DNA of 7,557 nt from Burkholderiales bacterium (GTDB lineage Bacteria; Pseudomonadota; Gammaproteobacteria; Burkholderiales; SG8-41), in assembly GCA_005800795.1 (NCBI GenBank), contig SYEN01000436.1, forward strand, positions 1-7,557, in the 5' to 3' direction. The translations under genes and the position numbers were made by a program. Of this stretch, positions 1 to 5,143 are shown in pieces. The notes beneath the pieces are model-generated. The model did not search any database. It saw only the letters and a program-made list of their open reading frames with translations, and had not been told where the DNA came from. How positions within the stretch are numbered: the first letter of the stretch is position 1; the number at the start of each line of letters is the position of its first letter.

Positions 1-67
1 GCGGGAACCCATAACACACGCGGCATAACAATCGCCTTATGGATTCCCGCCTGCGCGGGAATGACGG
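1..67. repeat. Palindromic intergenic repeat, left part cut by window edge
   Basis: The first 14 bases (1-14) are the inverted complement of 37-50 with one mismatch (GCGGGAACCCATAA against GCGGGAATCCATAA). A second, tight hairpin sits at 43-62: ATTCCCGC, a 4-base loop, then GCGGGAAT. The motif GGATTCCCGC..GCGGGAATGACG is a common dispersed proteobacterial intergenic repeat, recalled here from general knowledge. By symmetry the missing left part should carry the matching outer hairpin just before position 1. No gene is seen in 1-199; the rest of that stretch is spacer plus the terminator at 141-169. Confidence 0.75.
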
Positions 68-140
68 GGTAAGTTTTGCAGCTCAGGTAACTGGCTTTGA
101 ATACCCATCAGCGCCCTGGGAAATTTCTTATAAACCAACA

Positions 141-169
141 AAAAGGGAAGGCCATCGGCCTTCCCTTTT
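141..169 (-). terminator. Rho-independent terminator of the small secreted-protein gene
   Basis: A perfect 13-bp stem (141-153 pairs with 157-169) has a 3-base loop and ends in an A-run on one side and a T-run on the other. Transcripts of the minus-strand gene that stops at 200 would therefore end in a hairpin followed by U residues. The element is symmetric and could also stop plus-strand transcription entering from the left. Confidence 0.85.
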
Positions 170-199
170 TACGGGTAAAACAGTTACGACTGGAACCCG

Positions 200-490
200 T
201 TACTTCTTGGCCTTGTCGTCTTTCTTGTCATCCTTCTTCGCGTCCTTCGCCCCTGACTTGGATTCGATGGAAGTAGCCGTCATTCGGTACTGAATGGTCA
301 CGCGGTCGCCCTTCTTGATGTTCTTGTCACCTTTGGTGTCCTTGTCGCGGGCGACTTCCCATTTTTCCTTGTCTTTTTCCACGATGATCTTGGTGTCGGT
401 GACTTCAAGCACCGGGCCAGTAACCTGATACGCATAAGCCGAGGTGCCCACCAGCATCATTGCCGCGAATACCGCTATCGAACGTTTCAT
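200..490 (-). CDS. Small secreted lysine-rich protein of unknown function
   Basis: This 96-residue protein has a clear Sec signal peptide: a Lys-Arg start, a hydrophobic core, and a predicted cleavage after Ala20 (AYA|YQ). The mature part has two segments. Residues 21-78 alternate hydrophobic and polar residues in a pattern that suggests a small beta-barrel (V-x-G-x-V-L-E-V near the start, G-D-R-V-T-I-Q-Y at 61-68), loosely like DUF5666/OB-type domains. Residues 79-96 are almost entirely Lys, Asp and Ala. The ATG is well supported by a GGAGGAG ribosome-binding site (498-504 on this strand) seven bases upstream, and a strong terminator follows the stop. It appears to be a single-gene unit. I do not recognise the family. 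A periplasmic, possibly cation- or polyanion-binding role is only a guess from the charged tail. Confidence 0.8.
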   Translation of the reverse strand: MKRSIAVFAAMMLVGTSAYAYQVTGPVLEVTDTKIIVEKDKEKWEVARDKDTKGDKNIKKGDRVTIQYRMTATSIESKSGAKDAKKDDKKDDKAKK

Positions 491-625
491 GACTTCACTC
501 CTCCGGGTTGGTTTTGGAACGGTGCAACACTAAAGGTTCGTAACGCGCTGTGCAACCAGACGATGACACGTCAAATTTAATCATTCGTAAGTATTTGTTT
601 TTATTAGTTATTTTTTGACACGGCA

Positions 626-1681
626 CTATAGCGCTGAAACGACGGCATCCCCCATCTGGGTAGTGCTCGCAGTGCCGCCCAGATCGGCCGTCAGCTGCCG
701 CTGTTCCGCGATCACGCGCTCCATCGCGCGCTCGATCCACATTGCCGCCTCAACCGCCTTCGTGTCACCGCGTTTACGCCCCAGCCATTCGAGCAGCATC
801 TGGCCCGACATGATCAACGCATACGGATTGGCCATATTTTTGCCGGCAATGTCCGGCGCCGAACCGTGTGTCGCCTGCGCCATCGCCTGATGATCGCCGC
901 ACACCAGGCCCGGCGCAAGCCCCAGCCCGCCCACCAGTCCGGCGCCCAAATCCGTAACAATGTCGCCAAACTGATTGGTGGTAACCACTACGTCGTACTG
1001 CCGTGGATTCATAACCGCTTTCATCATGAAGCCGTCGATCAGCACTTCGTTGAAATGCACATCGGGGAATTCCTTCGCCACTTTGCGGCATTCCTCGGCA
1101 AACATGCCGCACACCAGCCGATAGACCGGCTCTTTGTGCAGCGCAGTCACTGTCTTGCGTGGCCGCGAGCGAGCGATCTCAAACGCCGCGCGCGCGACAC
1201 GATTTGCGCCACGGCGGGTGACCACACGCGTGCCAATGGAAATGGCGTCGTTGGGCCGGAACTCACCCGCGCCTGCCACCACCGTGTCGGACGACTGCAG
1301 GCCTTCGGTCACTTCACGCAAAAAAACAATATCAACGTTCTTGTGCACCGACGGAATGTTCGGATACGACTTCACCGGCTTGATGTTGGCGTAAAGCTCA
1401 AAGCGTTTGCGCACCGGCGGCATGATCCACGTCGGGTCGTTGCGTGGATACGCGTTGTGCCCGATGGGGCCGCACAGCCAGCCGTCGGTTTTCTCCAGTT
1501 CGGCCTGCGTTTGCAGCGGAAAGGTGTGGCCGTGCAACTCGTGACCGCGTTTACCGATGGCGTGCTCGCTCCACACAATTTGCAACCCCGTCTTCGCGGC
1601 GGCCGCTTTCATGACCTTAACAGCTTCAGGCACGACTTCGAGGCCGATGTCGTCGCCCAGCAGTACGCCAATGTTCAGCAA
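626..1681 (-). CDS. Isocitrate/isopropylmalate dehydrogenase-family protein (NAD type), atypical active site
   Basis: This is a beta-decarboxylating dehydrogenase homologue, expected to be cytoplasmic and to act on a 2-hydroxy-dicarboxylate-like substrate. With the TTG start at 1681 it has 351 residues, normal for the family. Visible landmarks are an N-terminal GDDIGLE (9-15) in place of the usual GDGIGPE; substrate-side Arg91, Lys101 (usually Arg) and Arg122; the HK motif with the catalytic-type Lys183; metal-type Asp216, Asp240 and Asp244; and the C-terminal HGSAPDIAGKNMANP (272-286), whose Asp-Ile pair indicates NAD rather than NADP. In REVTEGLQ (122-129) the family's catalytic Tyr is Gln129. 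Homology begins right at the TTG, which has GGGAG seven bases upstream. The ATG at 1738 would add 19 unrelated residues and overlap the divergent receptor gene. It probably belongs with the Bug receptor. The exact substrate cannot be read from sequence; isopropylmalate, tartrate and malate-like acids are candidates. Confidence 0.88.
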   Translation of the reverse strand: MLNIGVLLGDDIGLEVVPEAVKVMKAAAAKTGLQIVWSEHAIGKRGHELHGHTFPLQTQAELEKTDGWLCGPIGHNAYPRNDPTWIMPPVRKRFELYANIKPVKSYPNIPSVHKNVDIVFLREVTEGLQSSDTVVAGAGEFRPNDAISIGTRVVTRRGANRVARAAFEIARSRPRKTVTALHKEPVYRLVCGMFAEECRKVAKEFPDVHFNEVLIDGFMMKAVMNPRQYDVVVTTNQFGDIVTDLGAGLVGGLGLAPGLVCGDHQAMAQATHGSAPDIAGKNMANPYALIMSGQMLLEWLGRKRGDTKAVEAAMWIERAMERVIAEQRQLTADLGGTASTTQMGDAVVSAL

Positions 1682-1687
1682 ATGGTT

Positions 1688-1693
1688 TCTCCC
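1688..1693 (-). promoter_or_regulatory. Ribosome-binding site supporting a TTG start at 1681
   Basis: On the minus strand this reads GGGAGA, with seven bases between GGGAG and the TTG at 1681-1679. No comparable purine-rich site precedes the ATG at 1738. This decides the start in favour of TTG. Confidence 0.55.
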
Positions 1694-1703
1694 GTTTCGG
1701 TCA

Positions 1704-1711
1704 AGTATACT
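1704..1711. promoter_or_regulatory. Symmetric -10 element of a divergent promoter
   Basis: AGTATACT is a perfect palindrome giving TATACT (5 of 6 to the sigma-70 -10 consensus) on both strands: 1706-1711 on plus and 1709-1704 on minus. Predicted start sites would give leaders of roughly 15-20 bases to each gene, both carrying a ribosome-binding site (GGAGG at 1726-1730 for the receptor, GGGAG for the dehydrogenase). Hexamers at the proper -35 distances are poor on both sides, so an activator may be needed. Confidence 0.5.
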
Positions 1712-1736
1712 GGCTTGCCCACAACGGAGGAAACCC

Positions 1737-2717
1737 ATGCTCGCGTCTGTCCGTGCCACGCTATGCGCTTCACTTTTCATCACACCGCTGCTCGCGGTTC
1801 ACAACGTCAGCGCCCAACAATACCCCAACAAGTCTGTCCGCCTGATCGTCCCTTTCCCGCCCGGCGGTGGTGTCGATTTCGTCGGCCGCGTGGTGGGCCA
1901 GAAACTCACTGAGCGCCTTGGCCAGCAATTCGCCGTCGACAATCGCTCGGGAGCCAATGGCATTGTCGGCCTGCAAGCGCTGGTGGCTGCGGCGCCGGAT
2001 GGTTACACCATCGCTGCGGTGTCGGCGGGGCCGCTTGCGTGCAATCCCCATATGTATTCCAGGCTGCCCTACGACACGCTGCGCGATTTCACGCCCATTG
2101 CCAACATGATCAATTTTCCGCTGATGCTGGTGGCGCACCCGTCGCTGCCGGTGAAAAACGTCAAGGAACTGCTCGCGCTGGCCAAAGCGCGGCCTGGCGA
2201 GATCACTTATTCGCACCCTGGCATAGGCAACACCGGGCATATCGCGGGCGAATTGTTCGATGCGGTGGGCAAAATCAAAACCACCGGCATTCCCTACAAA
2301 GGCACGGCGCCTTCAGTGATCGCCGTGTTATCAGGCGAAGCACAGCTCACGTACAGCAGCATTCCAACAGCGCTGCCGCACATTCGCGCCGGCCGCCTGC
2401 GCGCGCTGGGCGTGGGCAACGCCAAACGCATGCCCTCGCTGCCGGAGTTTCCCACGGTTGCCGAATCGGGCCTGCCGGGTTACGAAGCCTACGCTTGGGC
2501 GGGCATGTTGGGGCCCGCGAAAATGAATCCGGATCTGGTGCAGCGCCTGTCGCGCGAAATCGTTGCCACGATCAACAGCAAGGATGTTTCGGATCGCATG
2601 CTCAACGAGGGCACCGTGCCCACGCCATCGTCGCCCGATGAGTTCGCCGCTTACATCGCCAGTGAAATTAAAAAATGGGGTGTGGTGATACGCGGAGCGA
2701 ATATTCGGGTTGAATAA
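1737..2717 (+). CDS. Bug/TctC-family periplasmic tripartite tricarboxylate transporter receptor
   Basis: This 326-residue periplasmic solute-binding protein belongs to the tripartite tricarboxylate transporter (Bug) family, which captures carboxylates and other small acids. A signal peptide spans residues 1-26, with cleavage predicted at VSA|QQ. The mature N-terminus has the typical Bug opening Y-P-x-K-x-V-R-L-I-V-P-F-P-P-G-G-G (29-45), followed by an Asp and an Arg in the usual ligand-loop positions (Asp47, Arg51). Later family landmarks are APDGYT, the LPYDTLRDFTPI region and the ending FAAYIASEIKKWGVVI. The ATG at 1737 has GGAGG six bases upstream, and the open frame extending to 1557 is not coding for this protein. 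No TctA or TctB gene is present, so this is an orphan receptor in the window, typical of betaproteobacteria. It is divergent from the dehydrogenase homologue and followed by a DapA-like gene. The ligand cannot be inferred. Confidence 0.95.
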   Translation: MLASVRATLCASLFITPLLAVHNVSAQQYPNKSVRLIVPFPPGGGVDFVGRVVGQKLTERLGQQFAVDNRSGANGIVGLQALVAAAPDGYTIAAVSAGPLACNPHMYSRLPYDTLRDFTPIANMINFPLMLVAHPSLPVKNVKELLALAKARPGEITYSHPGIGNTGHIAGELFDAVGKIKTTGIPYKGTAPSVIAVLSGEAQLTYSSIPTALPHIRAGRLRALGVGNAKRMPSLPEFPTVAESGLPGYEAYAWAGMLGPAKMNPDLVQRLSREIVATINSKDVSDRMLNEGTVPTPSSPDEFAAYIASEIKKWGVVIRGANIRVE

Positions 2718-2718
2718 A

Positions 2719-2747
2719 TTATCAATTAAATCATATAGTTACATAAC
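2719..2747 (+). promoter_or_regulatory. Possible promoter for the DapA-like gene
   Basis: The 126-bp gap after the receptor starts with a strikingly AT-rich stretch. TTATCA (2719-2724), a 17-base spacer and CATAAC (2742-2747) each match 4 of 6 consensus positions; TATAGT at 2734-2739 is an alternative -10. No terminator hairpin was seen in the gap, so read-through from the receptor gene is equally possible. Confidence 0.25.
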
Positions 2748-2843
2748 TCTAAGCGGTAGGTTTAGCAGCGGAATGCACACCGCGTACCCTGCTGCTATCC
2801 TTCACCAGTCAACTTCAACAAACAACACGCCCGGAGACACCCC

Positions 2844-3851
2844 ATGAAATACAAAAAGAACGAAGCCAAGGAAGCCGCCAAACAAATGCTGCGCGGCGTG
2901 TGGACCGCACTGCCCACCAGCTTTATCGATGCCGAACGCCTCGACGAAAAAGGCATCGCGTCGAACCTTGAACACTCAATCACCCATCTGAAAATCGACG
3001 GCCACTATTGCATCGGCAACGTTGGCGAATTCTGGGCGATGACCAACGAAGAGCGCATGCGCGTGGTCGAAATCAATGTGGATGTCAACAAAGGCCGTGT
3101 GCCGCTGATCGCCGGCTGCCACCACCAAAACCCGCTCGAAGCCGCCAAGCTCTCCCAACACGCGCAGGATGCGGGCGCCGATTTCGTCATCATCCTCACG
3201 CCCTACATGGCCGCGCGCGGCGATGATGCCGTGTTCGACTACTACAAATTCGTGGCGGATCGCGTCGATATCGGCATTTGTTTATTCAACACCAACCAAG
3301 GGCATCCGCTATCGGCCAATCTCGCGAAGCGCCTCGCCACTATCCCCAACATCTGCGGTTACAAGCAGGGCGTATCCGGCATGGCTGCCGCAACCACCTT
3401 GCGCAACACCGTCGGCACCCTGATGGAAGTCAGCGTCGCCGAAGAAGCACCGTGGCTCTACAACGTAGCCGTGTGTGGCGACCACTGGCTGCTCAACTAC
3501 TGCCCGCACCTCTATCAAGTGCCCGGCTACCTACCCGTGCGCGACTACACCCATGCCGCGCAAAAAGGCGATATGAATAAAGCCGTCGAAATCTGCAAGA
3601 GCATAGAGCCCCTGCGCGCCACGCTGGGCCGCTGGATTCCCGGCTACGGCAGCAGCAACCGCATGGCCATCGCCGAACAAAAATACTGGATGGAATTAGT
3701 GGGCATGGTCGGCGGCCCGGTACGCGCGCCTTGCGCCGAGATGACGGAAGAGAACAAGAAGCTGATGAAGGCTGATCTTGAAGCGACCGGATTGATTGCC
3801 AAGGCCAAGGCGGGGTTGGCAGCGGCTGCGCCGCAGAAGCGGGCGGCGTAG
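2844..3851 (+). CDS. Dihydrodipicolinate synthase (DapA/NanA) family protein lacking the classical proton relay
   Basis: This 335-residue class I aldolase-type (beta/alpha)8 barrel protein is longer than DapA (about 290-300) and close to the length of hydratase-aldolases such as NahE. Recognisable features are GVWTALPT at 18-25, GNVGEF at 58-63 (the DapA GTTGES loop), LTPY at 118-121, the Schiff-base lysine in GYKQG (Lys174), and the C-terminal GGPVRAP...EATGLI helix region. Relative to E. coli DapA, Thr44/Thr45 become Asn59/Val60, Tyr107 becomes Met122, Tyr133 becomes Phe148, and Arg138 is absent. A pyruvate-type Schiff base is therefore plausible, but lysine biosynthesis is not. The ATG at 2844 has GGAG (2833-2836) seven bases upstream. 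Placed after the Bug receptor, it probably acts in catabolism of a keto-acid or sugar acid. The exact reaction is unknown. Confidence 0.85.
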   Translation: MKYKKNEAKEAAKQMLRGVWTALPTSFIDAERLDEKGIASNLEHSITHLKIDGHYCIGNVGEFWAMTNEERMRVVEINVDVNKGRVPLIAGCHHQNPLEAAKLSQHAQDAGADFVIILTPYMAARGDDAVFDYYKFVADRVDIGICLFNTNQGHPLSANLAKRLATIPNICGYKQGVSGMAAATTLRNTVGTLMEVSVAEEAPWLYNVAVCGDHWLLNYCPHLYQVPGYLPVRDYTHAAQKGDMNKAVEICKSIEPLRATLGRWIPGYGSSNRMAIAEQKYWMELVGMVGGPVRAPCAEMTEENKKLMKADLEATGLIAKAKAGLAAAAPQKRAA

Positions 3852-3863
3852 GGCTTTAATTTT

Positions 3864-3949
3864 CGTAGGGCGGCAATAAGCGAAGCACATTGCGCCGGAT
3901 GTGGTGCCATGCCGTACACCATTCGGCGCAATAGGGATTGCGCCCTACG
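3864..3949. repeat. Palindromic repeat element with nested arms
   Basis: The outer arms are CGTAGGGCGGCAAT (3864-3877) and ATTGCGCCCTACG (3937-3949), complementary apart from one extra G. The inner arms at 3889-3900 and 3921-3932 pair at 11 of 12 positions (ATTGCGCCGGAT with ATTCGGCGCAAT). Elements of the type GTAGGGCGCAATAGCGAAGC...GCGCCCTAC are widely dispersed in proteobacterial genomes (general knowledge). It contains the ATG of the next gene in its central loop. Confidence 0.8.
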
Positions 3950-4532
3950 AGCTGCAATCTATTTCAAGCATCTCTTGACTCGACACCCTGCTGTTGCCCG
4001 CGTGTTTGCTTTAGTTGCTGCAATGGTTTTCGGTTGCGGACACTTTGCGTATGCGCAAAGCACATTTGTCCGAGAATCTCAAACGGTCTCCGAAAGAGTC
4101 AACGTTTACTTTTATCGGACGATAAATACTGCAGTCACGAACAGCCCCGTCGAAATCTCCATCAACGGAATGTCCGTCGGAACGCTAGGCCAAGGCGACT
4201 ATATTATGATTTCAGCCCGCCAAGGCAACCATACTTTAGCGGCAAAAACGGGATTGAATTTCGGTCGCCAATATGTCGGGCCAAAATCCATCGAAGTTAA
4301 ACACGGTAACGATTACTTTATTGAAATCAGGGAAACAAACAGGTCAGAAACTACGAGAACAAATTCTCTCCCCGTTTCAGTCGGTAAGTCATCCATCGTG
4401 ATGGATATCCCTGCAGAAAAAATCACGACAAATATCAGGAGCTGGCAAATACTCGAAAGAGCGCACGGTGAGCCTCCACCACCTGAAATTGTTTCAAGTC
4501 GCAAAGTACCTCCGAGATATTCCCCATATTAG
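3909..4532 (+). CDS. Secreted DUF2846-like protein with proline-rich tail
   Basis: This reads as 207 residues from the ATG at 3909, but the first 14 codons lie inside the palindromic repeat. The TTG at 3975 gives a tidier 185-residue protein that starts directly with a signal peptide: Arg-His-rich start, hydrophobic VFALVAAMVF, and cleavage at AYA|QS. Neither start has a strong ribosome-binding site. The mature part resembles DUF2846/PEGA-like surface domains: a VNVYFYR strand, then PVEISINGMSVGTL, GDYIMI, a GNHTL turn, and DYFIEIRE. The tail is proline-rich (PPPPE, then VPPRYSPY). Base composition is unusual: hand count over 4201-4440 gives 103 G+C of 240 (about 43%), against 36 of 60 in 3421-3480, which suggests acquisition from elsewhere. 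A YcxB-like gene follows after 27 bp, so co-transcription is possible. Function is unknown. Confidence 0.75.
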   Translation: MPYTIRRNRDCALRAAIYFKHLLTRHPAVARVFALVAAMVFGCGHFAYAQSTFVRESQTVSERVNVYFYRTINTAVTNSPVEISINGMSVGTLGQGDYIMISARQGNHTLAAKTGLNFGRQYVGPKSIEVKHGNDYFIEIRETNRSETTRTNSLPVSVGKSSIVMDIPAEKITTNIRSWQILERAHGEPPPPEIVSSRKVPPRYSPY

Positions 4533-4559
4533 CTAGCATTTGGCGGTTACCGGTATCGC

Positions 4560-5048
4560 ATGACCGAATTCGAAGTCACCCACACCCCGGAAACCCTCAT
4601 CCGCATTTACGCCGCCTGGTGGAAACGCCGGTTTGGCCGCATGCGGCTGTTTGCGATGTGCGTTGCCGTCATCACTTTCACCGTGATGTTCTCTCTACGG
4701 GCTATGCCGTGGACCGCTATCATCATTGCGACGCTGGCAATCGCCTACACAGTATTCCTTGAACTGATACGCGAAACCGCGACCCGGCATGCTTTAGCGC
4801 ATCTAGCGCTAATGGGCGCCGCGCCGCTGCGGTACCAGTTCTCGGACAAGATGCTGACCGAGACCTCAGGCATCGGCAGATTCGAGGTCAATTGGTCGAT
4901 TTTCGAGGGCATTGAAACTGTTGGCGATACCTTACTGCTGACGCGAAAACCGCGTGACGCCGCGCAGTTCATCGCGTTTCCGTTAGACAGCCTGCCCGTT
5001 GAAGCGCTCGAGTTTCTGCAGAAGCGGTTTGGTTCACCGCAATCCTAG
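4560..5048 (+). CDS. YcxB-like two-helix membrane protein
   Basis: The product has 162 residues. Residues 1-28 are a polar N-terminal arm with a basic WWKRRFGRMR segment before the first membrane helix. Two hydrophobic helices follow (about 29-46 and 50-70). The C-terminal cytoplasmic-type domain (about 93-158) has the YcxB-like pattern: F-S-D-K-M-L-T-E-T, then FEVNWSIFEGIE (108-119), a TLLLTRK strand, and AQFIAFPLDSL followed by a terminal amphipathic helix. YcxB-like proteins are common small inner-membrane proteins with no assigned function. The ATG at 4560 has only a weak upstream purine stretch. The gap to the preceding gene is 27 bp, so the two may be translated from one message. The gene ends just before the palindrome at 5054. 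Confidence 0.75.
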   Translation: MTEFEVTHTPETLIRIYAAWWKRRFGRMRLFAMCVAVITFTVMFSLRAMPWTAIIIATLAIAYTVFLELIRETATRHALAHLALMGAAPLRYQFSDKMLTETSGIGRFEVNWSIFEGIETVGDTLLLTRKPRDAAQFIAFPLDSLPVEALEFLQKRFGSPQS

Positions 5049-5053
5049 CAAGC

Positions 5054-5127
5054 GTAGCCCGTATGGAGGCCACAGGCCGCAACACGGGGAACAGTTCCCG
5101 TAATACACTACGCTCCTTACGGGCTAC
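5054..5127. repeat. Palindromic repeat between convergent genes, possible bidirectional terminator
   Basis: The arms are GTAGCCCGTATGGAG (5054-5068) and CTCCTTACGGGCTAC (5113-5127), complementary at 14 of 15 positions. An inner hairpin of ACGGGGAAC, A, GTTCCCGT lies at about 5084-5101. It fills the 95-bp gap between the plus-strand YcxB-like stop and the minus-strand MmgE/PrpD stop. No T-run follows on either strand, so termination would be by structure only. The GTAGCCCGTATGGAG motif is a recurrent intergenic repeat in GC-rich proteobacteria (general knowledge). Confidence 0.75.
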
Positions 5128-5143
5128 TTCTTTGTTACCTTGG

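Noticed and set aside
39..293. Plus-strand open frame of 84 codons
   Set aside because: It runs through the repeat and the terminator and then antisense to the small secreted-protein gene.
615..632. TTGACA followed by TATAGC on the plus strand, promoter-like
   Set aside because: The spacing is only about 6-7 bases, and there is no plus-strand gene downstream.
1557..1736. N-terminal extension of the Bug receptor frame
   Set aside because: It is antisense to the dehydrogenase. The ATG at 1737 has a good ribosome-binding site and begins a proper signal peptide.
1682..1783. N-terminal extension of the dehydrogenase to ATG codons at 1783 or 1738
   Set aside because: The extra residues match nothing in the family, overlap the receptor start, remove the promoter gap and lack a ribosome-binding site.
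866..1912. Long plus-strand open frame of 348 codons
   Set aside because: It lies antisense across the dehydrogenase homologue. Its translation is His/Arg-rich without domains, whereas the minus strand has clear family motifs.
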